Below, one piece after another: positions 1 to 7,201 of a stretch of 8,724 nt of DNA. Under the pieces are notes generated by a model, which was not told the origin of the DNA, searched no databases, and worked only from the letters and a program-made list of their open reading frames with translations. Source of the stretch: Azonexus sp. (GTDB taxonomy: Bacteria > Pseudomonadota > Gammaproteobacteria > Burkholderiales > Rhodocyclaceae); the NCBI GenBank assembly GCA_030697085.1, contig JAUYQT010000647.1, positions 1-8,724 of the forward strand, given 5' to 3'. The number at the start of each line of letters is the position of its first letter. Position 1 is the first letter of the stretch. Made by a program: the position numbers and the translations under genes.

Positions 1-1016
1 GCGGGTTTTTTTTGTTCCTGCTCGAGCTGACCGAGAAAAAAGTGCACGGTGCTTTTGTCCGGGTAGTCCGTGCTCAGTAGTTTTTCCAGCTGGGTTCGGC
101 CTGTCTCGGTGTCGCCCTGTTGCAAAGCCAGCATGGCCACCGGGTAGATGACGTCCGGATTGTCCGGGTTGTCCTTGATCAGCCGCTCAAAATGCTTGCG
201 TGATTCGTTGAACTGTTTTTCGCTGATGTAGAGTCGAGCCAGGGTCAGGCGGGCATCGTGGGCATTTGGGTTGCGCCTGACGAAATCGCTCAGGCTGTCG
301 ATGGCGGTTTGGCTCGAATGCTTGGCTTGCAACTGAGCGCGGGCAAGTGCGGCGGTTTCCCAATCCGGGCGCAGGAGCAGGGCTTTTTCAGTTTCGCTGA
401 GGGCGCGCAAGGTGTCGCCCGCATTGGCGGCGGCCTGGGCCATGGCAAAGTGGGCTTCGGGCAGCATGTCATAGGGCGCGGCCACGCGGTCAACCAGTGT
501 TTGGATGGCTTTTTTGTCAGTATGGCGCGCCAGCATACGGTTTAGCTGCAGTAGGTTGGCGCCAATGTTGGGTTTGTCTTGTTCGAGAACGCTGGCAAGT
601 TGCGGCGCCAGATCGTCGATGCGATTGGTCGTGATGAGCAGGGATGATTGCAACTGCCGGGCCTTTACGGAGTCCGGTTCTACTTCCAGCCAGAGCGTGG
701 TCAGTGCCAGTGCACGGTCGTGCTGGCGGGCCAGGCTGGCGACCTCGGCGGCGCGGGCAATCACTTTTGGGTCGCGAGTGCGCTGGGCAAGGTCGGACCA
801 CGCATCGACACCCAGTTTGATCTCACCCCGTTGCAGCGCAAACTCGCCGAGCAGTGACTGAAAAACCGTGCGCGCCAAAATGTTTTCCGCCGCTACCCGT
901 GGGCTGGCATGCTTGGCGGGCGCTTTCGCCGGGGTTTCACCGGCAGCCATAGTGAGTCCGCTATGGGTTAAAGCCAGTGCCAGGGTCAGGGCGGTGGCGG
1001 TGAGCTTCGGTTGCAT
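1..1016 (-). CDS. Exported tetratricopeptide-repeat (TPR) protein, 3' end cut by window edge
   Basis: The reading frame is open on the minus strand from an ATG at 1016-1014 to base 1, giving 338 codons with no stop; the C-terminus lies outside the window. Residues 1-25 form a signal peptide: a Lys at position 4, a hydrophobic Ala/Leu/Thr core, and a plausible cleavage site near MAAGE. The lead has no Cys, so there is no lipobox. The mature part is helical with degenerate TPR units, clearest at about residues 185-218 (PEAHFAMAQAAANAGD...), 251-284 (AHDARLTLARLYISEKQF...) and 286-320. TPRs are protein-protein docking modules, so a periplasmic scaffold or adaptor role is inferred. The segment LLGEFALQRGE followed by RDPKVIARAAEVA resembles the TPR protein that precedes lolB-ispE in many proteobacteria, called LbcA in Pseudomonas, where it partners the CtpA protease. 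That assignment is from memory and unverified. It is divergent from mutM. The Shine-Dalgarno sequence before the ATG is weak. Confidence 0.85.
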   Translation of the reverse strand, partial: MQPKLTATALTLALALTHSGLTMAAGETPAKAPAKHASPRVAAENILARTVFQSLLGEFALQRGEIKLGVDAWSDLAQRTRDPKVIARAAEVASLARQHDRALALTTLWLEVEPDSVKARQLQSSLLITTNRIDDLAPQLASVLEQDKPNIGANLLQLNRMLARHTDKKAIQTLVDRVAAPYDMLPEAHFAMAQAAANAGDTLRALSETEKALLLRPDWETAALARAQLQAKHSSQTAIDSLSDFVRRNPNAHDARLTLARLYISEKQFNESRKHFERLIKDNPDNPDVIYPVAMLALQQGDTETGRTQLEKLLSTDYPDKSTVHFFLGQLEQEQKKP

Positions 1017-1116
1017 GGTGGGCTTTCGGTCGATGATGCGGATTGGAGCGCATAAAATCAGATAAGTTTGTGATGTTATTTGGGATTGATGGGCGGGACA
1101 AGCGGAGGAATGTGTA
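1017..1116. promoter_or_regulatory. Divergent intergenic region between the TPR gene and mutM
   Basis: These 100 bases separate two divergent start codons, so promoters for both genes are expected here. The region is more AT-rich than the flanking genes. TAAAAT at 1053-1058 is one mismatch from the sigma-70 -10 consensus on the plus strand, but the bases 17 upstream (TCGATG) are a poor -35. On the minus strand the AT-rich stretch around 1060-1080 could serve the TPR gene, but no convincing hexamer pair is visible. The exact promoters are therefore not called. Confidence 0.35.
1104..1109 (+). promoter_or_regulatory. Shine-Dalgarno site of mutM
   Basis: GGAGGA lies 7 bases before the ATG at 1117. 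It is a near-perfect complement to the 16S rRNA 3' end and supports that start codon, which also yields the obligatory MPELPE N-terminus. Confidence 0.85.
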
Positions 1117-1950
1117 ATGCCGGAGTTGCCGGAGGTTGAAGTTTGTCGGCGTGGCTTGGCCCCCGTGCTGGAAGGGGGGCAAATTGAGGGGGTGGTGATC
1201 CGGGCGCCAAAGCTGCGCCAGGTGATTCCGCCGGAGCTGGCGAACCTGTTGCCGGGTTGCCGGATCAGCACCGTTCGGCGGCGCGGCAAGTATCTTTTGC
1301 TGGATTGCCGCCGGCCGGGCGTTGAAGGGTGTCTGATTATTCATCTCGGCATGTCGGGCAATCTGCGCTTTGTGCCGTCTGACCTGGCGCCAGGCAAGCA
1401 CGATCATTTCGATCTGGTGCTGGCTGATCAGGTTTTGCGTTTTAACGATCCACGGCGCTTTGGAGTTGTTGTATGGCAAGCCGGCCCGCCCGAGGCGGCT
1501 GAGTTGCATCCGCTGCTGGCGACACAGGGCATTGAGCCGTTATCCGACAACTTTACGGTCGACTGGATTTTTGCGGCAAATTCCCGGCGCAGCGGTCCGA
1601 TCAAGCCGGTTTTGATGGATAGCCATTCGGTGGTCGGTATTGGCAATATCTACGCTTCAGAAAGCTTGTTTCGCGCCGGTATTTCACCCTTGCGCGCCGC
1701 CAACCGGATCAGCCGGGCGCGTTACGCCTTGCTGGTCGATGCCATTCGGCAAACGCTGTCGGATGCCATAGCGGCGGGCGGCAGCAGTATTCGGGATTAC
1801 GTGCACAGCGACGGCGGGGCGGGCTGGTTCCAGATTCAGGTCGGCGTTTATGGCCGCGCCGGTGAGCCTTGTTTGCGTTGTGGCGCGGTGGTTAAGCAGG
1901 TTCGGCAAGCCGGGCGCAGCACTTTTTATTGCCCTGGCTGCCAGCATTGA
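1117..1950 (+). CDS. mutM: Formamidopyrimidine-DNA glycosylase (Fpg/MutM)
   Basis: This is a bifunctional base-excision repair enzyme: it removes 8-oxoguanine and formamidopyrimidines and cleaves the abasic site by beta/delta elimination. It has 277 residues, close to the usual 270. The N-terminus MPELPEVE supplies the catalytic Pro2, whose amine forms the Schiff base after Met removal, and Glu3. Lys58 in RRRGKYLLL is the conserved active-site lysine. HLGMSG (76-81) and NDPRRFG (110-116) carry the Met, Arg and Phe that fill the gap left by the flipped base. GIGNIYASE is the helix-two-turn-helix core with the DNA-phosphate-binding Asn. A C-terminal zinc finger of Cys252-x2-Cys255-x16-Cys272-x2-Cys275 includes Arg267. 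All key residues are present, so the enzyme should be active on 8-oxoG; the zinc finger separates it from plant-type or Nei2-like relatives. The stop codon sits in an inverted repeat. Confidence 0.97.
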   Translation: MPELPEVEVCRRGLAPVLEGGQIEGVVIRAPKLRQVIPPELANLLPGCRISTVRRRGKYLLLDCRRPGVEGCLIIHLGMSGNLRFVPSDLAPGKHDHFDLVLADQVLRFNDPRRFGVVVWQAGPPEAAELHPLLATQGIEPLSDNFTVDWIFAANSRRSGPIKPVLMDSHSVVGIGNIYASESLFRAGISPLRAANRISRARYALLVDAIRQTLSDAIAAGGSSIRDYVHSDGGAGWFQIQVGVYGRAGEPCLRCGAVVKQVRQAGRSTFYCPGCQH

Positions 1951-1973
1951 ACCTGGAAACCCCAGGTCTTCAA
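1947..1973 (+). other. Inverted repeat at the mutM stop codon, possible transcript 3' end
   Basis: TTGAACCTGG (1947-1956) pairs with CCAGGT (1962-1967) and TCAA (1970-1973), giving a 10-bp stem with a 5-base loop and a 2-base bulge on the right arm. The left arm includes the mutM stop codon TGA. No T-run follows, so this is not a canonical intrinsic terminator. It could instead stabilise the mRNA 3' end or precede Rho-dependent termination. Confidence 0.35.
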
Positions 1974-2030
1974 CCGAGCTTTCCAGTTGAGATTTACCGC
2001 TTGAATTCTGGCTGCAAGCCTCTGTTTCTA

Positions 2031-2039
2031 TGCTAGATT
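2031..2039 (+). promoter_or_regulatory. Candidate extended -10 promoter for the dynamin-like GTPase gene
   Basis: TGCTAGATT fits the extended -10 pattern TGn-TAnnnT (hexamer TAGATT, 4 of 6 matches) in an AT-rich stretch about 80 bases after mutM. There is no good -35 at 15-17 bases upstream, which an extended -10 can tolerate. Transcription would begin near 2045, downstream of the TTG codon at 2038, which favours translation from ATG 2071. This call rests on sequence pattern alone. Confidence 0.3.
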
Positions 2040-2070
2040 GAAAAATTCAAAAGCATTCACGGTGTCAGAT

Positions 2071-4023
2071 ATGTCGCTCGCCAATCAATTCGCCGCCTAC
2101 ACCGCCTGGCGCTCTCGTCTTTCCTCGCACATTGGCGAATTTCAGGGCTGGCTTAACAGGAATGAGTTGTCGGATGCTCAAACTGATTTGCGCCTGACGC
2201 AGTTGCTTGAGCGACTGCGCGAAGATCGCCTGAATGTTGCCTTTGTCGCCGAGTTTTCACGCGGTAAATCAGAGCTGATCAATGCCATTTTCTTCGCCGA
2301 TTATGGCAACCGGATGCTGCCTTCCTCAGCCGGTCGCACGACGATGTGCCCGACCGAGCTGTTGTTTGACGCGAGCAAGCGGCCGTGTATCGAATTGCTG
2401 CCGATTCAGACCCGCGCGACCAATTCCGGGGTGATTGAATACAAGAGCTTTCCCGAGGAATGGACTGCCGTGCCGCTCGATACCGAGTCGCCGAATGGTA
2501 TGCAGGATGCGCTGAGCCACGTCAGCGAAACAACTCGCGTGACCTCCGAAGAGGCCGCGCGGCTGGGTTTTGAGGTCGGCCAGGGCGATGCCGAGTTGTA
2601 CCGGGTCGGTGAGGACGGTCTGGTGGAAGTGCCGCGCTGGCGCCACGCGATGATCAATTTTCCGCATCCGCTGCTCAAACAGGGCCTGGTCATTCTCGAT
2701 ACGCCGGGCCTGAACGCGATTGGTGCCGAGCCGGAACTGACCTTGTCGCAATTGCCCAGTGCCCACGCTGTGCTATTCATTCTTGCCGCCGATACCGGCG
2801 TAACGCAGTCCGATCTGGCGATCTGGAAGGAACACATTTGCGGTGGCGGTACGCCGAAGCGCGGCCGTATGGTGGTGATGAACAAGATTGATGGCCAATG
2901 GGACGAGCTGAAAACGCACGTTGAAATTGACGCCGAGATTCAGAAACAGGCGGCCAGTTGCGCCAGAATTCTGGCGTTGCCGACGAGTCAGATTTTCCCG
3001 GTTTCGGCGCAAAAAGGGCTGGTCGCCAAAATCAATGGTGACAACACCTTGCTGGAACGGAGCCGTTTGCCGCGCCTTGAGTCGGCGCTGTCCGAAGAGC
3101 TGATTCCCGCCAAGCGTGACATTGTTTGTGAAAATACCGAGAGTGAGTTCGGTGATGTCAGTCGCCGCGTGCGCGGCCTGCTCGAATCCCGCCTGGCCGG
3201 CCTGCGCGAACAATTGACCGAACTGACTGAATTGCGCGGCAAAAACAAGGGTGTGGTCGAATACATGATGGGCAAGGTGCGCGCTGAAAAGGATGAGTTT
3301 GAATCCGGTCTGCAACGTTATTACGCCGTGCGCAGCGTCTTTTCGACACTGACCAACAATCTGTTCAGCCATCTTGGTTTGGACAGCCTGCGCCAATTGA
3401 CCCACGAAACGCGCGAAACCATGCTTGATGCCGCATTCTCCAAAACGTTGTCCGAGGCTATGGCGACCTACTTCGGGCGTTCTCGCGAAGCGCTAACCAG
3501 GTCAAATAGTGAAATCAACGAAATTCTTTCGATGATGGCGGCGGTCTACAAGAAATTTGCGGTTGAGCACGGCCTCAAGCTCGGAGCGCCAACCGCCTTT
3601 TCGCTGCTGCGCTATGAAAAAGAGCTTGACCGCCTGCAGGCCTGGTGTGATTCGCATTTGAATACGATGGTCAGTCTGTTGACGACGGACAAGAAACACA
3701 TCACGCAAAAATTCTTCGAGGAAGTGGCGGTTCAGGTGCGTCGCGCCTTCGAGCACGCCAACAAGGATGCCGAGATCTGGCTGCGCGCGATTATGGCGCC
3801 GATGGAAACGCAGGTGCGTGAGCACCAGATTCAGCTGAAACGTCGTCTGGAAAGCATCAAGCGTATCCATCAGGCGACCGATACGCTGGAAGACCGGATT
3901 GCCGAACTGGACAATGTCGAAAAAAATCTGTTGCAACAAATTCAGTCACTTGAAGATATTGCCGGCCGGGTTCGGGAAATGCTGCTGCCGCTTGATGTCC
4001 AGCAGGAACTCGAGGCTGCTTGA
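2071..4023 (+). CDS. Bacterial dynamin-like GTPase
   Basis: This is a large GTPase of the dynamin superfamily, 650 residues from ATG 2071. The frame could extend 11 codons to TTG 2038, but the ATG has GGTG at 2061-2064 six bases upstream while the TTG has no visible ribosome site. The GTPase motifs are complete. The P-loop is AEFSRGKS (60-67), with Ala where most family members have Gly. Switch I is around the Thr pair in GRTTMCPTE (about 88-96). G3 is DTPG (210-213) and G4 is NKID (271-274). A SAQK segment near 312-315 sits where G5 is expected. Before G3, the segment FPHPLLKQGLVILDTPG is typical of bacterial dynamins. The rest is almost wholly helical (stalk-like), ending in a coiled coil at about 587-640. 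No transmembrane segment is evident. Family members bind and remodel membranes or act in cell envelope and nucleoid processes; the role here is unknown. No second dynamin gene lies beside it, unlike the paired systems of some bacteria. Confidence 0.85.
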   Translation: MSLANQFAAYTAWRSRLSSHIGEFQGWLNRNELSDAQTDLRLTQLLERLREDRLNVAFVAEFSRGKSELINAIFFADYGNRMLPSSAGRTTMCPTELLFDASKRPCIELLPIQTRATNSGVIEYKSFPEEWTAVPLDTESPNGMQDALSHVSETTRVTSEEAARLGFEVGQGDAELYRVGEDGLVEVPRWRHAMINFPHPLLKQGLVILDTPGLNAIGAEPELTLSQLPSAHAVLFILAADTGVTQSDLAIWKEHICGGGTPKRGRMVVMNKIDGQWDELKTHVEIDAEIQKQAASCARILALPTSQIFPVSAQKGLVAKINGDNTLLERSRLPRLESALSEELIPAKRDIVCENTESEFGDVSRRVRGLLESRLAGLREQLTELTELRGKNKGVVEYMMGKVRAEKDEFESGLQRYYAVRSVFSTLTNNLFSHLGLDSLRQLTHETRETMLDAAFSKTLSEAMATYFGRSREALTRSNSEINEILSMMAAVYKKFAVEHGLKLGAPTAFSLLRYEKELDRLQAWCDSHLNTMVSLLTTDKKHITQKFFEEVAVQVRRAFEHANKDAEIWLRAIMAPMETQVREHQIQLKRRLESIKRIHQATDTLEDRIAELDNVEKNLLQQIQSLEDIAGRVREMLLPLDVQQELEAA

Positions 4024-4090
4024 GTCATTGGCTTTTTGCTATTGCCTGCGTCCGGCTGGGCGTGCATCTCCGGGTATTTTTTGCACACCG

Positions 4091-4600
4091 ATGACGCTGT
4101 TTCTGATTGCTGCCTTGTGCTTTGCGGCGGCTATTCCGTCAGCCATTGCCGCAACGCCTGGCGAAGTATTGGTCGGTCAGGTGTTGCGCGATAGCGTGAT
4201 GCAGGGTTTGAATGGGCCATCCCGGAGATTCTCGGATTTTCGCGGCAAGCCTCTGATTATCAATGTCTGGGCGAGTTGGTGCGGCCCGTGCCGCGAGGAA
4301 ATGGCCTCTCTGGAACGTTTGGCGAAAAGTCCCGGCGGCAAGGGGTTTCAGGTGCTGGGTATTTCGACCGATGATTATCCGGAGCGTGCAATGGCGTTGT
4401 TGATCCGGAAGAAAATCACTTTCGAGAACTTCGTCGACCAGCGCCTGGTGCTGGAAAACATGCTCGGGGCCAATCGAATTCCGCTCACTTTGCTGGTCGA
4501 TGCCGAAGGCCGTGTCTTGGTCAAACACTACGGTGCTGTTGAGTGGGATAGTCCGGAAATAATGGCTTTGATCGCGCAAACCTTTCGTCGGTCAAAGTGA
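4091..4600 (+). CDS. TlpA/ResA-like periplasmic thiol-disulfide oxidoreductase
   Basis: The protein has 169 residues from ATG 4091. Residues 1-20 form a hydrophobic signal sequence ending Ala-Ile-Ala, with likely cleavage before ATPGE; it lacks the usual basic N-region. The thioredoxin fold follows, with NVWASWCGPCREE carrying the redox pair Cys64/Cys67 (WCGPC) and the cis-Pro at 131 in RIPLTLLVD. Proteins of this family (AhpC/TSA-Redoxin, TlpA subgroup) usually reduce disulfides outside the cytoplasm, for example in cytochrome c maturation, taking electrons from a DsbD/CcdA-type membrane partner. No cytochrome or ccd gene lies nearby, so the substrate is unknown. The start is uncertain: there is no clear ribosome site before 4091, and a TTG at 4028 would add 21 residues with several Arg. 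It lies 67 bases after the dynamin-like gene, and its last 9 bases overlap the opposing flavoprotein gene. Confidence 0.85.
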   Translation: MTLFLIAALCFAAAIPSAIAATPGEVLVGQVLRDSVMQGLNGPSRRFSDFRGKPLIINVWASWCGPCREEMASLERLAKSPGGKGFQVLGISTDDYPERAMALLIRKKITFENFVDQRLVLENMLGANRIPLTLLVDAEGRVLVKHYGAVEWDSPEIMALIAQTFRRSK

Positions 4601-6253
4601 GGATTTGAAGCGCACGCCGCGTCTTTGCATCACTCGTTCTGCCGCCAGTACGCCGCGATATTGTGCTTCCTCAAATAAGGAAAATCCGGAAAGGTCGGCA
4701 TGCGCCAGCGTGATGCGCCGGCTATGAAATTCGGCCAGTTTTTCGCGTTGAGCATCCGGCCAGCCGTTGCCGCCGTTCGTTGGCCAAAGGCTGCCCGGTA
4801 CCGGCCGGCGCATGGCGTGGCCGTTGCGGAAAATATCGAGGCGGGTGGTCAGGCGGCGGATATCGGGATGAACGCCTTCAAGTTCGCTCAGGATGCCTTC
4901 AGCCCAGGCTTCGCGTGGTGTTTCGAGCAGCAGGCGGCGGCCTGCTGCGGGCGACACGTCATGCAGGGCACGGTAGTAGGTGAATACTGTGCCGCTCAAC
5001 TGGCGGCGGATTAGCTGGTGAGTGGCGACGACGTAGCCGAGGCCCGGGCTGTCGTAGAGAACGTTGTCCCAGGCGGCCGGAGCGCCTTGGCGTTCTTCGG
5101 GGAAGTCGGACAAATGCAGATTGGCGGTGAGCCAGGGGGCGTAGTCGCCGGCCTGCGCGGCGGCTTTGAGCTGGCCTGGCATGGTGGGCCAGACGCGCGG
5201 CAGGACAAAAGCCGGCGCGGCCCAGATTAATTGTTGGGCTTCGAAACGCACGGTTTTTGCCCCGAAAAGCACGTCGACCGCAACCGTCGCTTTTCCCTCT
5301 TCGATGCGCCAGACCAGGGCATCGCTCAGGATGCGTCCGGCCGCTTTCCGGGCCAGGCCACGGGCCAGCCAGGCGTTGCCTTCTGGTGCAGTGAGCACGC
5401 TGTCGCTGGCCGCGTTGGCCGCTTCGCCATTGCGGCAGGCAAAGTAATGCAGCCCGGCCCAGGCTGAGGTTTGGTCGTGCGCCATCCCGTAATCGTCGCG
5501 GCAGGCGTAGTTGGCCAGCCAGTGGATGGTTGGTGCGGTGAATCCGTGGTCGTTCAGCCATTGGCTGAAAGAAATGCGGTCGAGTGCCCGCCAGGCCGGG
5601 TCCTGGCTGGAGAGTGCCATCGGGATGGCAAAGGCGCGGCGGCCATCGCTGCCTCGGGCCTGTTTGAATGCTTCCATGTGGGCGTGGAAGCGGTTTTGTT
5701 GATCACGTTCGGCCGGATCGAGGCCGCGCTGGGGCTGCAAACCTTCATCCCACAGGCCGTTGCGATAGACGCGTTCCTGTGGTGTGGCGCACAGGTAACG
5801 CTCGTCGTAGCTTGGCCGGGCGGCATTCGGGTCGCCTTGCAGGACGCCAAGTTCAGCTAATAATTCACGTACGGCAGTCGATTCGCGACTCGGTAGTGGC
5901 AAGTAGTGCGCGCCCCACGGGTAGGCGACGAGCGGACTTTGTCCGGCGCGGGAATTGCCGCCTGGCGCGCTTTCCATTTCGAGTACTAAAAAGTCGTCGA
6001 CCGCAGCATTTGCCAGCTTCCAGGCGGCAGAGAGGCCGGAGATGCCGCAGCCGACAATCAGCACGCCGGTTTGGCGAGTTTCGGAGGGGGGCGGAAAACC
6101 GCCGTCACGCAAACGGTGGCCCAGCGTGTGGGCCATGCCGAGCAGTTCGCCGGGCGGTAGGGGTGGTTTGCCGCCGGGCAGACAACCGGCGAGGGCCGCG
6201 GTGCCCACTGTTAAAAGGAAATCGCGACGGTTGATGCCGCTGGCTGATTTCAT
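4592..6253 (-). CDS. Tat-exported FAD-dependent oxidoreductase, putative lipoprotein (amine-oxidase-like)
   Basis: The 553-residue protein begins with a twin-arginine signal (NRRDFL, residues 8-13) and a hydrophobic stretch ending LAGC (21-24). That motif is a lipobox predicting lipid attachment at Cys24 after Tat export, so it should work folded, with cofactor bound, at the periplasmic side of a membrane. An FAD-binding Rossmann motif VLIVGCGISG spans 64-73. It is followed by LVLE (Glu92, ribose-binding position) and a PGGNS segment (97-101) typical of flavin amine oxidase/phytoene desaturase-like enzymes. The C-terminus has ADLSG (519-523) and FEEA (527-530), matching the second FAD-binding region of that group. 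The substrate cannot be read from sequence. The gene starts 48 bases after ftsX in the same direction and may be read through from it. There is no clear Shine-Dalgarno sequence before its ATG. Its 3' end overlaps the tlpA-like gene by 9 bases, tail to tail. Confidence 0.85.
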   Translation of the reverse strand: MKSASGINRRDFLLTVGTAALAGCLPGGKPPLPPGELLGMAHTLGHRLRDGGFPPPSETRQTGVLIVGCGISGLSAAWKLANAAVDDFLVLEMESAPGGNSRAGQSPLVAYPWGAHYLPLPSRESTAVRELLAELGVLQGDPNAARPSYDERYLCATPQERVYRNGLWDEGLQPQRGLDPAERDQQNRFHAHMEAFKQARGSDGRRAFAIPMALSSQDPAWRALDRISFSQWLNDHGFTAPTIHWLANYACRDDYGMAHDQTSAWAGLHYFACRNGEAANAASDSVLTAPEGNAWLARGLARKAAGRILSDALVWRIEEGKATVAVDVLFGAKTVRFEAQQLIWAAPAFVLPRVWPTMPGQLKAAAQAGDYAPWLTANLHLSDFPEERQGAPAAWDNVLYDSPGLGYVVATHQLIRRQLSGTVFTYYRALHDVSPAAGRRLLLETPREAWAEGILSELEGVHPDIRRLTTRLDIFRNGHAMRRPVPGSLWPTNGGNGWPDAQREKLAEFHSRRITLAHADLSGFSLFEEAQYRGVLAAERVMQRRGVRFKSSL

Positions 6254-6301
6254 GGCGCCCAGGTCGGCCGGAAGATGGTTTGGCTCGGTGTCTGGCGGCG
6301 C

Positions 6302-7201
6302 TTAGTCAAACTTGCGCAGGGAGAGGCTGACCGAAAGTTGCGCGCCGATCCAGCCGAGCAGGGCACCGGCGCCGGCTAAGGAAGCGACTTCGCGCCATCC
6401 CGGACTACGTAAACTGAAGCTGCCGCCGTAAAGACCAGCCAGATCACCGACTGGCCCGGCCAGCAGGCGCAGCGCGCCGAGCACCAGCGCAGCGGCGAGC
6501 AGGCCGCCGAGCGCGCCTTGCAGAGCACCGAAATAGTAAAAAGGTCGGCGAATGAAGGCGTCGGTGGCGCCAATAATCCGGGCCAATTCGATTTCAGCCG
6601 CCTGCGCCATGACCTGCAGGCGAATGGTGTTGAAGGTGACGGCGACCAGCCCGGCGGCAAAAATACCGGCCAGCATCCAGAGTGCCATTCGCCCCAGTTT
6701 GAGGAAGGCGTCGAAGCGCTTGACCCAGGCCGAGTCGAGCTGGACGTGGGCGACCTTCGGCCAGCTGGCGATTTCCTTGCGGAGCACTTCCAGCGCTTCC
6801 GGTTCGACATTGTCTGGCTCGACAATAAAAGCATCCGGCAGCGGATTGCGCGGCAGGCTGGCGACAATTTCGGCCATGCCTTCACTCGCCTGCATGCGCT
6901 TGAGCGCGGCCTCTTTCGGTACGAAGTGCCATTTGTCGGTGGTCGCCTGCTTTAGTCGGCGCTCGATTTCGCCGACCTCATTTTTGCTGGCATCAAGATC
7001 CATGAAGAGGCTGATCTGCTGGACACCCGAGGCGCTGCGGCCGAGTTCGCGCAGGTTGTCGAGCATGACGTAACCGAAGCCGGGCAGGGTCAGGGCAATG
7101 CCGATGACGAGCAGCGAGAGCAACGTATTCAGCGGTGTGGCCGAAAGGCGGCGAAAAGCCGAGCTGATGGCAGCTCGGTGCTGGGCGAGCCAGGCGTTCA
7201 T
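6302..7201 (-). CDS. ftsX: Cell-division protein FtsX, membrane subunit of FtsEX
   Basis: This is the integral membrane partner of FtsE. The FtsEX complex joins the Z-ring in the inner membrane and, by family knowledge, converts ATP hydrolysis into activation of periplasmic murein hydrolases through EnvC-type adaptors. The 299 residues fit the four-helix FtsX plan: TM1 at about 24-46, a periplasmic domain at about 47-170, TM2 at 172-192, TM3 at 222-247 and TM4 at 272-291. NTIRLQVMAQAAEIELARII, followed by GATDAFIRRPF, is the conserved cytoplasmic segment between TM2 and TM3 that contacts FtsE. It lacks the long N-terminal extension of E. coli FtsX, as many betaproteobacterial versions do. Its ATG overlaps the ftsE stop by four bases, so the two are translationally coupled. 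Confidence 0.96.
   Translation of the reverse strand: MNAWLAQHRAAISSAFRRLSATPLNTLLSLLVIGIALTLPGFGYVMLDNLRELGRSASGVQQISLFMDLDASKNEVGEIERRLKQATTDKWHFVPKEAALKRMQASEGMAEIVASLPRNPLPDAFIVEPDNVEPEALEVLRKEIASWPKVAHVQLDSAWVKRFDAFLKLGRMALWMLAGIFAAGLVAVTFNTIRLQVMAQAAEIELARIIGATDAFIRRPFYYFGALQGALGGLLAAALVLGALRLLAGPVGDLAGLYGGSFSLRSPGWREVASLAGAGALLGWIGAQLSVSLSLRKFD

Noticed and set aside
258..861. Plus-strand open frames of 69-118 codons across the left end
   Set aside because: They lie antisense to the TPR gene, whose minus-strand frame is open for 338 codons with signal peptide and TPR repeats; their translations show no domain.
2326..3405. Long minus-strand open frames (up to 210 codons) under the dynamin-like gene
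   Set aside because: They are GC-driven shadows of a frame with complete GTPase motifs; they have no ribosome sites and no recognisable protein features.
4062..4086. GTGCA...TGCAC inverted repeat before the thioredoxin gene
   Set aside because: Five base pairs with a 15-base loop are expected by chance and no regulator context supports an operator.
3899..4090. N-terminal extension of the thioredoxin-like protein into the dynamin-like gene
   Set aside because: Most of this stretch is inside the last 40 codons of the GTPase coiled coil; a signal peptide begins right at ATG 4091.
5668..6234. 188-codon plus-strand frame opposite the flavoprotein gene
   Set aside because: It is Arg/Ala-rich low-information translation, antisense to the Tat signal and Rossmann motif of the real gene.
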